Assembly: GCA_014338405.1 (NCBI GenBank)
Contig: JTDE01000737.1
Coordinates: forward strand, 53,823-117,822
Length of the DNA: 64,000 nt
Reading direction: 5' to 3'
Source of the DNA: Paragonimus skrjabini miyazakii
Taxonomy: Eukaryota; Platyhelminthes; Trematoda; Plagiorchiida; Troglotrematidae
Shown here: positions 36,603-49,700 of the stretch, piece after piece
Position numbering within the stretch: position 1 is the stretch's first letter
Layout of the letters: every line of letters begins with the position of its first letter
Notes under the pieces: model-generated
Databases searched by the model: none
Told to the model about the DNA's origin: nothing
The model's input: the letters and a program-made list of their open reading frames with translations, nothing else
Made by a program: the position numbers and the translations under genes

Positions 36603-38028
36603 TAATGGTCAATCATGAGTTCGTCTAACACGGAAGATTTTGATGGCAAATTGTTCTGAGAACCCGCACCGAATAAGCCTGTCGAGCCTACTTCTAAAAT
36701 CTGCCTATCACCGACGCTGTATTGACCTAATCCAATGGATTGTTCGATATTAGACAATACCACTGGCCTGCCTGTTGTTTATGTGGCTGGTTTCCTGTTA
36801 AAGTCACATTGCTGAGGTGTTCATCTAGGTAACGTGTGATATTAGTAATACATATTCTCTTACACACCTGACACTAGTAGTACATGGGAACTACTCCAAA
36901 GTTAAGCAAACTTTATTTATTCCCTACTGAGCGGTGTTTAGGAGTCTTCTCTTCCTTGAGTTTTTTTTTTTCACTTAGGGTTTCGTTTTTCATTTGAACC
37001 GGATAACACGGTTTAACAACTCGTTCAAGATATGATCGCGTCGGTAATTCAGGGAAAATGGTCAAAAAGCTTTGAAAACGCGAACAACAATGACACAATG
37101 GTCCGGTGTAACTTACAAGCAGCTTACCCCATAGAAGGCCAAAATAGATTTCACCATGCGGTGGTACGCTGCATAGACTTTATACGATTAAGATAAACCA
37201 AATTCGTAGAACGCGATTTATCGTACTGCAGTAGAAACGCATTCTATACCAAGCTGGGGGAGTAATCATTCTGAACTGTCCAAGGCGAGTCGTGTGAATT
37301 CTGGAGGGATTCAACGAGGATTCCCAACCCAAGTTTCTCCAGAAGCTTACTCTTCAGATTAATTACCCCTGAGTCGACTAATTTGGCTGTCTATTACTTT
37401 ACAAATAGTGTATACTGCGCATTATGCAGTGTGTGCATTTTTTCTTTCCGATAACTGCAGGTCGTTTAGAATAACAGCGGTAAAACTTTGCCTGCAGTCC
37501 ATTTTGCTATTCCACAGTAAAGCGTTCAAAATGACGTCTACGAAAATACCACAAGATAAAAATATAATCCTGCATTTTACGGGAAGATGAAAAGAGAAAC
37601 CTTCTTCAATACGGTCGTTTTGAAACATGGTTTCAAAAGTTGTGTGCTAGGGTGTTGCATTCAGACAATTCACTTCTGATCTTGAGATGCCTCAAAAGCC
37701 ACCATGCTGTTGTAGATCGTACCATGGCACGTGGCTAGAATGACTTTTGATTACAGGCTGGCTAGTCCAACGGATAATTTTTCCAAATAGTGCGCCATGT
37801 TAGCATGGCGTAGAGCACATGCCAGGTCGATGTACCAGCTTCTCCCACTTGTTTGATGTGGTTGATAGTAACAACTCGGTTAAACTGCAATAAAATGTGT
37901 GGTCAGTTCCTGACTGAAATGTTTCCCAATGGATTCAATAAGGTCTAAGGTTCCAACAAGATTGAGAAGTCCTGGCTGCTTGAATATTGGTAGACGTTAA
38001 CGGGTGACAACTCTGTCTAATAACGAGA

Positions 38029-38343
38029 GGTATGGATGACCTGTTTGATACACACAGACCAAAATGGTTGATCGTCTGTATGCGACAGCTGAGTTGTGTA
38101 CAATATAGGATAATTGATGTAGTGATCAGCAGAGTTGACGCACAATATTGTGACAGACGTTCATCTATTGATTTTGTTAAGGATATGCACCAAGGATATG
38201 CACCACTGAAAAATCTTGCAGAAAATAAATTCAACTCCGGTGACTTTCAATTTGAGGCTGACTGCACGGTTTATATAAGAAAGCTGCTAGCAAATGGATA
38301 TAGTGCTCAAAATACCTACCACAGATTTGTGAATAGTCACTAG
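38029..38343 (+). pseudogene. Possible Penelope-like element remnant
   Basis: An open stretch ends YIRKLLANGYSAQNTYHRFVNSH followed by a stop. The pattern of a leucine-rich helix, then NGY, then a phenylalanine and a terminal histidine is like the linker between the PLE reverse transcriptase and endonuclease (compare CGYSEGFIDKILH at 54780 and NKYPVKFAEIH at 23900). The upstream part is not convincing and includes a 13-bp tandem duplication at 38179-38204. It could instead be chance. Confidence 0.3.
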
Positions 38344-38649
38344 AAATTTATCTATGAATTCTATCCACCCTTGTTATTGGTTCATGAAGCAATCTGTGTG
38401 ATGTTGACAACCAATACAAAATCTGAGTTCAGCTAACTTAGTGAGTCATTATCCGAGACGACAACACGTCAGTAGCCCGTGTTGGCGCTTGCTTGCCACA
38501 CAACCAGCGAAAAAGTTACGCGCTTGGACAATAAGAAAACTTAAGAAGCATACCTCTACACTGAGTAACAGTCACGTCTAAACTCAGTCATTTGGCAAAC
38601 AAAACTGGACCGTATGTTGAAGAAAGACGTTAAATGTGAGACGATTTCT

Positions 38650-39062
38650 TCATACGTCCTTAACTACGTCCGCTTCAGTTAAGTAACGGTGACGGCCGCG
38701 CCGGAGAACAAATCCCGGGAACAAATCCGAGTTTAAATGTCTAACATGTTTCTGAATCAATTCATCACCACCAGGAAAGTGTGTCTTATGTGGCGGATAA
38801 CTAGAAGACATCCTTGTTATAGGGTTTAACCATTCAAATACGTGCATACTTAACGATTCAAAAAAGAACACATTCGGAAATCATTAACCAATACCCACTT
38901 CCTCACTTCTTCGTTACCTACCTGTTTGTGAAACCCGACAAAAACGATTGCCGGAAGACAACAATGATCAAATGTTTGAAAATGGTTTAATTTCTTCACT
39001 CTGAGCTGTGAAGGTTCTCGGCTAAAAATGAGACAGCCCCAAAAGTAGCCTAAAACAGACAA
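38650..39062 (-). other. Unidentified minus-strand coding-like segment
   Basis: Two overlapping minus-strand frames read coherently: SQLRVKKLNHFQTF, IVFVGFHKQVGNEEVRKWV, then in the neighbouring frame HVFEWLNPITRMSS, FPGGDELIQKHVRHLNS and GFVLRRGRHRYLTEADVV. The segment 38680-38730 is richer in G, C and CpG than its surroundings. The frame change suggests a decayed retroelement or gene copy. I do not recognise the family. Confidence 0.3.
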
Positions 39063-42000
39063 GCCTACGTTTCAGGAAGATTCCTCTCTGCCTTTGGGGA
39101 TGTTCTGCTTTGACGAACATTGCACAGGTTCCACTACCCATCTCTCCACAGATGCTGGTGTATCATCTGGGTTACCATGCTCCATAACCTCATTATTGAA
39201 CATATATCTCATTTGAACACAACAATTCCGAATAAGCAGTTTGCATTTTAAGACTGCAATTCTCATTCAGAAGTAATTTTCAGCGCTCAACATAGCATTT
39301 GGCAATATCCGTGATACTCGGAACTTGTCATACCACATCTTACCATGTGCATTTTGTCTTCCGCTAGTAAGAAGCTGAACGCCGGCATGTTGTAGGTGCC
39401 GCAGAATTTCACCTATTACTTTGCCTACGACAAAATGTAACAACACGGTAAAAACAGACTTCATGGACACTGGTTGTCATCTCCCAAGTTTTACTGAAAC
39501 CAGAAAATGTATCGAACGTCAGAACCACAGTTACGGCCGGAATCAAGGTAGTATCCCTATGGTTTTTCTAAGAGTTCGTGATACTTCCGTAATGCGAGAA
39601 CTGTTATCAAGGGACTTCAGCATGAAGTTTTGTGCTATTTGACATCAAACCATTTGCAACATTTTGAATGCGTTGGCACAAAGTCATTTTAAAAGCTAAC
39701 GCGCCATAGCAGATCTCAGTTTTAATAGATGGCCTTAAATCTGTTGTCCACAATATTAGGTCGCATGGTTGTGCAGTCAACGTGGTAGAATAAGAGGATC
39801 AGTTAACTAGACTTCTAGCATATTTTGTCCAGTGGTCTGGCCTGGATTAATATAGACAAAACTCTAGTGGAAAATTGTTGAGATTGCTTTGTTTAGATAT
39901 GGGCAAACGGTTACCCGTATTCAACGAAGTCTACTTTGTGGGACTGACTGCACGTGTTTGCTGACAAAGTAGGCCGGCTACTGGCAATTCATCAAAAATT
40001 ACTGATGTGAAACCAGATTACTGTTGCTTTAACTTCTAAAAATGGAGCTTGGTGAAACCCGGAATTCGCAACTACCTAGACTGTTTCATTTGTGACAAAT
40101 ACACATGTTATATACATGGTACCCATATTTTGGTATGTATAAGCTCTCTGACTTACGTGCTTTTCCGACCGGCTGGTTTGCTCTAGTTAAATATTGAGGC
40201 GGTACTGCCCGAGACCTGAAGGTAAACCCCTGCACTTCCGATTCTCTGGCGGCTACTTTGTCTATATGATGGCTAACGTATTCAGTGCAAAATCATACTA
40301 CTACTTGTGTTGGTCCATTAAAACTAACGATTGTTTTAGTCAGTTAAATATAAACTGGAATCTGCAACGTTTTACAACAAAATCTTTGCTGAACTAGTGA
40401 GAAAGTCTTGATTATTTCTGCAGGATCCAAACTTAGTGCTGCTGATTTCCGTTTTCGCTTATATAACCACCTACTTAAAGAATATGTTAGAAGTGGATAA
40501 CAGCTTGTGTTTTTAAGTTAGCACAATAAATTCACGTTTAAATAGTGTTTACGACAAACGTGTCTACAATGTTTAGCATATCATTCAATACACGATCTAC
40601 AGGTCGGCAGAATGATAAAATAATGACACCAAACGTTCACGTCCGTTACGAAGTCAACAAAGTTCATTGTGTTAACGTGAGTGCACCTCAAACCCTGTGG
40701 AATCTGAATAGTTGTATACATATGTGTGTTTTTGCTATATTCACGATTAACGCACACTGACTCGAATCAGGGTTGTCAGCATTACAGATCATTCGGCAGA
40801 AAATATTGATTCAAGTAAGCACCCACTCTGCTGCGCATTTTCCTGCGAAGTGCTCTCCGTGTTGCCTTATGACTTGGTTGCTGATAAGTTTACGAGTTAT
40901 TGCTTTTGATACTTATCTCTGCTGGAACTTAACACATCTACAAATGATACTATACTGTAAAACTTTTGGACAGAACATGGAACAGAAGAAACGGATAACA
41001 TTACGAAGGTTCTATAACTCATCCAAATTTGACTTTGCATCCGCGTAAACTTTACATCCAATAACTTTTAGAAAGTCACTAACAGTTCGAAGTAATTAAT
41101 GAAAATCGCGGGTTTTAACCAAAGGCTTTGTGTGGGTAAATAGCTTGTCTCTCTTTCCACTATGAGCATTATATCAGTGGCTGAGCACATCTTCAGAAGG
41201 GTTCCGTGGACCCGTGGTTTGCCTTCGACCCTGTTCCCAAAAGTGCATTTCGTTTTCACAGCAGTGTTCTTGAAAAATAACCACACTGAAACACCACAAT
41301 GAACACTGCGCCAACAAACTGAGTGTGTGAGATGGAGTGATAACATCCAAACATCCAGCTATAATTGCGTGTGGTTTAGGCTAAGGTTTTTTGATCATTC
41401 GGAAAGGTGCAGGTGAAATGTTCTGTAAAATAAAATCGATGCCTCACGATTACAATTTTTTAAAAGACGTGAACTAATGGACTTTTATAAATCGATTGTA
41501 CAAGGTTTCGACTGAAAGTATGTGTTTTTTGATCAACTGAGCACCACATACTGTCAAAGTTAACACCTTCTAAAAGGTGCAATCAAATTTTACGGGTTTT
41601 CAAATATCTCACTCAACTTTCGGTTATCCGTTCTAAACATAAATATTAGATAAAATATGGAGCGCTGTAAGTTTTTAAATAGGTTCGCACATGTACTGTA
41701 TAATCCAAACCATACAACAAATTCCACGAATAACTGAGTCCTGCTTTCAACGCTGTTCTGTTAGGGTTTCTCATTTGCTCACAAGATAGCTCCTACAAAT
41801 GACTGTCTGAAACAGCTGTAGACAATGCGCGTTTGATCAGTTAACCTAACAACTCGCAAGCTTACAAACCGTTTTGTTCTCATGTATTTAAACCGAGCGC
41901 TTATTCTGCGGAACTCATTATCAGCATTCTAAGCTACTTATTCTACATATCGTTTTCTTTTCACGTTAGATATAAGTACTTTCCTAAAATCGACATTTGT

Positions 42001-42568
42001 CATGTGAATGTTTGTCGACTGTTGGCCATTTGGTAGCTAGCAGCTTAAAATTTTTTACTAGTTCCACAGTTTCGCCTTATCTATTCATGTACAAAAAATC
42101 TATCTCAATCCGTGAGAATATCAATGCATTACACTCAAGCTATCGGACAAGAATTCGGAAGTATTACTTTGATTGAAGAGTCCACTTGATGATACGACAT
42201 TCTGTACCCCTATTGAGGGTTGGGACTTCGATGAAAGCTCCTGAACTCTAACTAAAGTTTATCTTATTTGGGGGACGGATTTTGAAAAGGAAGCCCTGAA
42301 GTATATGATGCCTGCGTGTTACCTAGGAACTGCTCACAAGTATTGACGACGAGTCACAGTTTAAACTTGGAGCTTCTCTATTCTATTGTGGAACTTTCAT
42401 GCTCATTTTTGTCCTCACTTGAAATACCTGCTTGATAAACTATCGGTCCTAGTTAGACAAAAAATTATAAAGTCCGTCTAAATTTCTTCACTGCGCTATC
42501 CGTAATCTTTGTTTGATGAAGTAATGTTACACATTTTATTTTATAACCTTTGATGCATTATTTTTCAG

Positions 42569-43140
42569 GATACCCAATAGGTAATGGATGCGCACTTAAC
42601 ATGGACCTCAATTTGACGACGTTACTGTCTCAGAATTCCTATCCATCAGGGTTTTTCTATCGGACTCTTCCGAATAAGAACCAATGTGGGTCTGTAAAGT
42701 TATCCACTGAGCAACGACGACTATTGTTGTCTGGGCTAACAAATACGGTTATACCAAACCGCGATCAAACTAATTTTCCGCAGTGGACAACGGTTTATCC
42801 AGAAGGAAGTGAGCAAGGCGGGATGCCAACTGACGGTAACCCATTGAAGAAGAGAGGACTTTGTCCGAGTCAAAGTCTGTCAGACATGTCAGAATGTTTG
42901 TCGCATATTCAGAAGTCGATTGATAAACAATCTATTAAAGAATTTGTTTATCATCAATCAACTAACCTAGGTGCAAACAGTGATTACAAAAACGACACTG
43001 AAGCAGCCGTGAACAACTTTGTCAAATCGCCAGAGATTCAAGTCTCTGAAGAATACAAACTCAACTCTGACTACTACAGGCATTCTTCTGTGGTGGGGGA
43101 GTTGCAGCAAGCCACATCACTTGACAGAAGGTCACAAAAC
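42569..43140 (+). CDS. Receptor exon: large cytoplasmic segment
   Basis: The acceptor is TTATTTTTCAG ending at 42568; the donor is GTAAGT after 43140. With one carried base the frame opens GYPIGNGCALNMDLNLTT and stays open for 190 more codons, ending SLDRRSQN on a codon boundary. It is the longest exon and is rich in asparagine, serine, glutamine and acidic residues. A short apolar, possibly helical piece (EQRRLLLSGLTNTVIP) and a helix-like stretch (MSECLSHIQKSIDK) stand out from otherwise disordered sequence. Two tyrosines close together (NSDYYRHSS) lie in a context that could be phosphorylated, which is only an inference. No known domain is visible. Confidence 0.9.
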
Positions 43141-44057
43141 GTAAGTTTTCAATGAAATTTCTCATACCGCTTATCTAAAACGTTCTGATATATTTACTGC
43201 AAAACTAATTGAGACGGAATTAATAGATCAATGCGATTTACCTAGTCAGGCCTTCCATTGAATTATTTTGCTAAATAAGTCGAACATTAAAAATGAAGAA
43301 AAATGGGTCAAATCAGATGATGCCGGGATGGAATTGATACGTTATCGGCAGTGTGACGTATAAACTTGGCAATAAGATCTTCCATGTTATCGTTCACCTC
43401 GGCGTTCAATGTGATGTAGACAGGCGCGTTCACCATTAACTAAATGTCTTTTTGAGCAGGGGATCAGAGAACGTGTGAGCTTAGGTATGGATACAAAGAA
43501 CCGTATGTATACAGTGTGCTACGGAATATTGTGTAGCGTCACACAAGTCTTGAAAGTGAGGAGAGCTGTCAACACTAATTATTTTACACGCAAACCATTT
43601 CCAAGCTTTCATCAAATCTTAAAATTAACCTTCATGAACTATATAACTTATTGGCGTTGGTCTAGACAGTTAAAGTACTCGTTCTGGGATTTAGATGCCT
43701 CCACTAAATGATACGGGAATTCACTATAATAGCGCATACAATGAGAAAATACAATGAGACCGTCGCCCACAAACGACTGCATCATTTCTGAACACCCCCT
43801 TTTGAGAAGACTCAACACTCCAGGTTTACTCCGGTTAGACTGAGGATACCAGGATAATTACTGTTTTTTCGCAGGGGGATCGGGAAATGTGGGCGTCACT
43901 CTGTCGTATTTTGGCCATGCTTACTATGAGATCGGTGGCACAGCGAGCAAAATGTTTATTACATTGTGACTTGCTTGGAATCAAAATACCGACCATGACA
44001 TTGGTGTGATCACTGATGAGCTCTGTTTACAGCAAACCCTGAGATTAAAATCTCTTT

Positions 44058-44105
44058 TCAGAAGGGGCCGAGTGGAGTTTCTATGGGAATGACACAGCTC
44101 TCACC
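44058..44105 (+). repeat. Degraded SINE tail module
   Basis: AGAAGGGGCCGAGTGG then TCTATGGGAATG and ACAGCTCTCACC follow the order of the tail of the SINE at 17786-18056. Confidence 0.45.
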
Positions 44106-44694
44106 ATCTATATATATATGGCACAGGTTATATCAACTAACTTCTACGATATCCAACCAACTTGGGGAAGGTGAACCAATTACCCATACAGAATACAGAG
44201 CAACAAAATAATTGAAACAGCATCTGCAGGATAATATAAAAACATAGCAATATTTTGTCGGCGCGTACTTAAATGTGACGGCCAGTTTTGAGTTAGTAAC
44301 GGGTCATCGGCGAGCAAGCGCCGCAAAAGCCAGGATTAATCAGCATTACCTGCAAAAGAACGGCTGGATTAATGAAGAATAATGAAACCAAAAATTAGGT
44401 ATAATGAACTACACTGGCTGACGTCCAAATGATGCGGACGCGTAAGATTGCACAAGTATCCCCAGGATACGTTTGTAACCAATAATTCAAGTCCAGTATC
44501 ATGCATACTTGGACGACAACCTGCTACTCATTTTTCTCCCTGTAAATCAATAACCAAAACTTTCTGGAATGTCGTACTGTTCATTGATAGAAAGCTTACA
44601 ATAATTCCTAATGCTCCCCCTTAAACCGAAACTCCATTTTGGTTTTGTCTCTATTTGGATTTAGCAAGCTATGTCACTCTGAATAATGAATCCG

Positions 44695-44760
44695 AAACAG
44701 CAACCCAACCCGTTCAGAGTTAAGACATTTACCCGCTAGGCCACCAGTTCTGAAAGCATC
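44695..44760 (-). repeat. tRNA-like SINE relic
   Basis: On the minus strand GGTGGCCTAGCGGGTAA looks like an A-box region; the B box is poorly preserved. It is a relic at best. Confidence 0.35.
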
Positions 44761-46242
44761 GTTAGTGACAAAGGAATTTAAACACTATTTACATCTGTAT
44801 CAATATTGATCTCGTTTTCCAGTCAGTCGTCCATAACGAAACTTTTGCATCATTAATGTTGAACAATCTTAAAAACTAACAATGGACAAATGCAGCGTTG
44901 TTTTTCGTTATGCAAACTAAGGGAGGTGTTATTGACAATTCTCAAGTAGTTTGAACACAATAAAGTCGTACCACATAATGCAACAGAATTTTTCATTAAT
45001 CTAACTGACCAACACAAAACCATGCTAATGAGTGACAATCTGCGAATTCTGCAAATTTTAATCACGACCGTAGAACACTTGAAAAACTTAACCAAACTTT
45101 GTGGCATGCTCATTCAAACAGGGCGTTTCTCTACAGTTAACCACATAGCACGACATAATTTCTATTTATGCGTCCGCTGAAATTCCAGCTTGGATGTGAG
45201 CAGAGACTTTGAGAAGACAGAAGCAATCGTTTCGTCAAATATTTGGCTAACGACTGGCTTTGCAATAGACAGTACTTGCCACAATTCACGGAGATTAATT
45301 TATTTGTAAAGTATACTTGCCCTCCGTAAGTCTGACCAGATACGGCTTTGATTGCATTGATTAGGCCTACAAGTACTTGATATGTCCACCAACAGATGTG
45401 TACTTCTTTACTGATTCCGCCCTTGTTGGAATCCATCGGACAGCTATCAACAGTGCAGAAGCATATAATAACATACTGAAATATTATGATCAAACTACCA
45501 GCCTAATCAAATCTGAACTAATGGCATCTTTTTGGTTGTTGTCGTTAAAACTAATGGCTAATTCCAGTCGAAACTGGAGACATGTACATCCAATCTGGTT
45601 AATGTCATGTTAATTATTGATTAGGACTCCTTTTTACCAAGCGTTATTCATCAAACTAGTGGAGAGTGAAATTCATATTCAGGCTGATAACACAAGTTGA
45701 GCCCTGTCATTTATTATAACCGGTTAATTCAATCAAAGGTAAAAACCGATCGTTCAAGGGAAACACACGTGTGATCGTCATTGTCTGACTAGTTACTGCC
45801 TATTCTTATATACTGGACCTAAATTTCTATCTGGTCTCACGTTTTAGAATGATTTCTGTTTTTGCCTAGTAGACCAACGTAATACCGCACTTCGAGATGA
45901 TAGCTGTATTAGCGGACTTTTTGACAGATAGACAGCTAATTTGGATCACCAGTTCAGTGCATCCTGATCTGTTTCAATGCTAGCAGTCAGAAAGATTACT
46001 GCAATGATAATTAAATCATGCTCGATTGCTATATTAATTTCCTGCAAGGTCCATGAGCTTTACTCCTTTGCTTTTGTACTTCGAGTTATTATGAAGAATT
46101 CAATACATATATGTACCGTGGTGATCAGTAGTTAGTCAAGTAAGTCACCCTGAGTAAAAATTTAATTGTACCAATAAATTTGGCAGATAACTATTTTAAA
46201 AAACTATTTCTTTCAATTTCTAATTTCATCTCGGTTCTCTAG

Positions 46243-46743
46243 CTTGGATCCAGTTTTGCTGACAGCGGTGTTGACATGCAAGGACCCATCAACGTAGAAT
46301 TGTTGGACATGTGTGTACCGTACGATCGGAAGGAGATACGAAAACCCTACCAGCCCGAGGTGGACGAAGTGAAGTGTAGTGCTGTCCCAAGCACAACTGA
46401 CTATTTGAATGATAAGCGCAGACACACAAATTATAAATCGCAAAAACAAACGAAACTACACCAGAGAGAAACAGTACTCCGTGAAAAGTCAAACGAGAAC
46501 GTTTCAAAGCAAAATGTAAGAACAACCACGAAAGTAGACTCTGGGGCTCTAACCAAAACGGGACTTCTTCACAGTGATCAAAAAGGAAATGTGAATTTTT
46601 CCCAAAAGATGTTGAATCATACTCGAAAAGTGCCTCCAAAATCGGGAGTCATAAGAGCAAACGAAACATCTTTTGTAACAGAAGATTATCCAGAAGGTGT
46701 GAACACAAAGCTTCTGGATGGCACTGTGATAACAACTGACTGA
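46243..46743 (+). CDS. Receptor terminal exon with stop codon
   Basis: The acceptor is a strong pyrimidine tract ending in CTAG at 46242. The frame opens LGSSFADSGVDMQGPINVEL, joins the previous exon on a codon boundary, and runs 166 codons to a TGA at 46741-46743. It is hydrophilic, rich in lysine, threonine, asparagine and glutamine (YKSQKQTKLHQRE, RTTTKVDSG), and probably disordered. The tail ends GTVITTD, which is not a typical PDZ-binding C-terminus, unlike many Dscam and Sidekick proteins. A tyrosine and acidic motif (TSFVTEDYPEG) lies near the end. The minus-strand open frames over the same bases are shadows. With this stop, no kinase can follow in the same transcript form. Confidence 0.9.
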   Translation, partial: LGSSFADSGVDMQGPINVELLDMCVPYDRKEIRKPYQPEVDEVKCSAVPSTTDYLNDKRRHTNYKSQKQTKLHQRETVLREKSNENVSKQNVRTTTKVDSGALTKTGLLHSDQKGNVNFSQKMLNHTRKVPPKSGVIRANETSFVTEDYPEGVNTKLLDGTVITTD

Positions 46744-46770
46744 CTATAACTAACCACTTTTTGACCATAT

Positions 46771-46776
46771 AATAAG
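46771..46776 (+). terminator. Possible variant poly(A) signal
   Basis: AATAAG lies 28 bases after the receptor stop and is followed by a T-rich, G/T-containing stretch. The nearest canonical AATAAA is about 740 bases past the stop, near 47480. Neither is proven to be used. Confidence 0.25.
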
Positions 46777-49700
46777 AAAACAAATTTTTCTATGTTTATT
46801 TGATAGTACTTACTGCCACCTGTAAACTTTATTTCTTCTGTGCAATCCCTTCCAGCAATTATGGTTAACTATGCCATTTTGAAAAGTACTTCAATTGCGA
46901 AGTGTAGAAGGTTTCCTCTTTGACCATCTTTAACCAATTTGCCAAATTGCTCTGTAGTAAATCTGTCCTAGGAAAATATTGACAATATGCATGAGCAGTT
47001 ACTGTTTGCTTTTCCATGAATCAACCCCTCGGTTAGGTGTACTAAAACGTTATCAGTCAGGCTAATGCACCAGTTTACTTGGAATCAGTTGATTCCATAT
47101 ACATGCAAGTCGCACTACTGGAGCCACTGGTACTTGTACACTCGGTGATTGGATACATAGTATTGTTGAGTTCCAGTTCAATTTGTATCAAACTGTACGT
47201 TTGCACCATTTACTAGCAGACAGATCGAATGTAACAATAGGCAAGAAACTTGTTATTAATTGTCTTGAAAGTGTGGAATTAAGAAGTATACCGCGTTGTA
47301 GGTTGTCGTCCAAAAATGGTTTTGTCTTGGTTTTGCTCACAATAATGTCAAAATTTGAACATCATTGTGATCTTCACAACCCAGTCTCCTCTGCAATCCA
47401 TGGTTAAAGCTTAACTCAGACATGCACTGGTTCTACATATTAGATTTTTGCGCAGATTTAAGCCTTGCTGCTTGTCAGAATAAATCTACTATCAAAGCTC
47501 GCAGTACTCGCTACTGGTTTGCCTACTTTCTAGAAGAAAAGCCTGTTGTTTGTCGTTTGCCATTCAAGTATTGCCAAATCTCTGCGGTAACTTGCTCAAG
47601 TTCGGTTAGTTTTACGCACCATCAGCTCATACATTAAAAAAATTACACAGTTTGGGAGTTTCTATTCTCCGAAGAGATACAATACATTTTCTCATTAATG
47701 CTGAACGACTAAAGCCGTCCCAAGGTTTCACAATAAAAACCTGTTGAAATTTACAGTAATAACAAATCCATCCTTTCCAAAAGTGATTTAGTTAGACTAC
47801 TAAACATCTTAGGTTATTCGTTTTAATTCGCTTGCTGTCGCTCACTATCGTGCTATTTAAGTAGTATCAGAAGTTTATGCACTTAAAGGTTTCTGTCATA
47901 ATCTAATTGTTCATGTGTTTTTGAAACATACGGAGAAAGGCAATTAAATTACGCTGAATCACTTAAATGTGCAATATAATAATAACAACAATTTTATTGC
48001 AAATGTAAATCCTAATTTAAGTAACTTAAATGTCAACGTATTTAATCCACAGGTGCTATGTAGATAATGTTGAATATTAAGCTCCACAGCTGCTGCTGTA
48101 TAAATTGTCATTATTCTCAACGTTGAAGCAATTTCCCCATCAACCTGTGGATTTAACCTCAAAACTCATAGAAAAAACTGTAAAGGTTTTAAACACATAA
48201 GATTTTTGTTAACTGAAATAAAAAGCTGTTAAAATAACATCGATTGGACTTCCCACAATTCACCAAAAATGGGGTTAAGGTAGAGTTTGTCCTAAAGCAG
48301 TTGTCACAGGAATATTCCGATTCACCTAAGTTTAGTTTGAATTGGGTGAAGAACGTACAAGTTTCAAGCTAACTGAGAGTAATCGAGGGAGATCCCCGCA
48401 AATATAACAGAAGACACGAAGTCTAGGGGTTGCCAGTAGTGCGATGGTGTGAACGACTATTTCGCTGTAACGTATATTTCTTGAAATAATTTAAGCAGAC
48501 AGGCCTGTTGGCACCAACGTTCACCTGCTCAAACAGAGGCTCATGTAAATCTTCCAGATGACTGATTACAAAGTGTGATGGGTGAGCCTGCTAAATAAAA
48601 TAGATTAGATTACTTTGATTGCTGCTTCGTAAGCTGGAATATGAAGGTAACTTTTTGTGATCAGTAGACGTAGGGCATAGTCATATTAGCAGGTTGCGAA
48701 TAGTTAGTTTCAGTAGTTATTCTATGTTCATTCAATTACAAATGATCGCAGGGTACGATGAAATGTAGGCATGAAACTAATGGGTAAACAGCCCTTGTTT
48801 TTCCTAAGAAATACGATCTGGTTATTTTAACAAAACTAAGCTCGTGAAATTAAACTCCATTTCCATTAGTTAATAAGGCATTTTCGAGATTTATAAGATA
48901 ATCTTAAAATAAGTTTACTGTTTATGTTACCCCGACAGATTCACACATTCTGACAGTTATTTACTGGTCATAAACCATAACAAACACTCAGACCGATGTA
49001 CCTCTCTGTCTAACATTCAGTATAGTGGCTGGTCAAAGTTTGGACATAACTGTCTTAGCAATCAACATAAGGCCGGACAAATGTTTCCGGTCGATGTTAT
49101 TTAACAACAAAATGTTCTTTATGTTAACACTTCAGACATTGTTAAAACAGGCTAAAGTAGTGCCAATATACTTCACACGTTTTTAAAGAACAGAAGTCCC
49201 CTGAAGCTAAGTTGACAATTTATCATACGGTACGCAGCACAGCAGTTTCATCAAATATCGTTTAGTTTCTAGTTGCTGTAGTTAAACATCAGCTGATGGT
49301 GCTTAAAATGGGTAAACCCATCTGCCGGATTTTTGAATTTTATTGTCCTCATAATCAGCTCAGTAACACGAACATCAACTTTCACCAGTATTTACATAAA
49401 TAAAAGCAATTAAGAAGTATATTTAATCATCTAACTATCGCGCAAAAAAAGCTGATTCTATTCTTCACGTATAATCATTTATGGCAAATGAATTATGGCG
49501 ATTGGTTAAGCATGTGGTTTTGCTAAGTATTTATAATATAATATAACCATTTTGTTCCGAACGATGTCGATTAAAAGATATTCAAATGACCTATTAACGA
49601 CATTATATATTCGGCATATGGATCTGCAAATGATTAAGTTAGATAAATTTTATTGAATTTTATTTAATAACTCACATGTCGAAATTTCTGTTATATTACC

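Larger units (their letters stand above)
34664..42568 (+). other. 7.9-kb intron with a fold-back PLE and unresolved open frames
   Basis: It contains the composite element at 35146-36587. Further right are a possible PLE remnant (38029-38343) and a GC-richer, fairly coherent minus-strand reading at 38650-39062 that I cannot name. From 39500 to 42568 I see only AT-rich sequence without supportable features. Confidence 0.55.
43141..46242 (+). other. Intron before the terminal exon
   Basis: It holds a degraded SINE tail (44058-44105), a tRNA-like head (44695-44760) and scattered short open frames, including 44853-45113 and 45137-45493 on minus and 45377-45613 on plus, with no recognisable product or paired splice sites. 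Confidence 0.55.
762..46743 (+). other. Gene span: FN3-repeat single-pass transmembrane receptor, 5' end outside window
   Basis: Nine exon pieces on the plus strand belong to one gene over about 46 kb; together they show roughly 900 codons. Seen: FN3-like extracellular exons, one hydrophobic membrane exon, then four serine-, proline- and asparagine-rich exons, the last with a stop. Phases, written as bases carried across the junction, agree at 1074/2830, 13633/16880, 20007/32655, 34663/42569 and 43140/46243. Known: this layout is shared by Robo, DCC/neogenin, Dscam, Sidekick and similar cell-surface adhesion or guidance receptors. Inferred: the product sits in the plasma membrane with its N-terminus outside. 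No Ig domain lies in the visible part; Ig domains, if present, would be upstream of the window. No catalytic domain follows the membrane helix. Missing pieces are the N-terminus, at least one FN3 exon between 2960 and 13339, at least one between 17051 and 19838, and whatever the run of N removes. Confidence 0.8.

Noticed and set aside
46289..46639. Minus-strand frames over the terminal exon
   Set aside because: They are shadows of the well-supported plus-strand exon.
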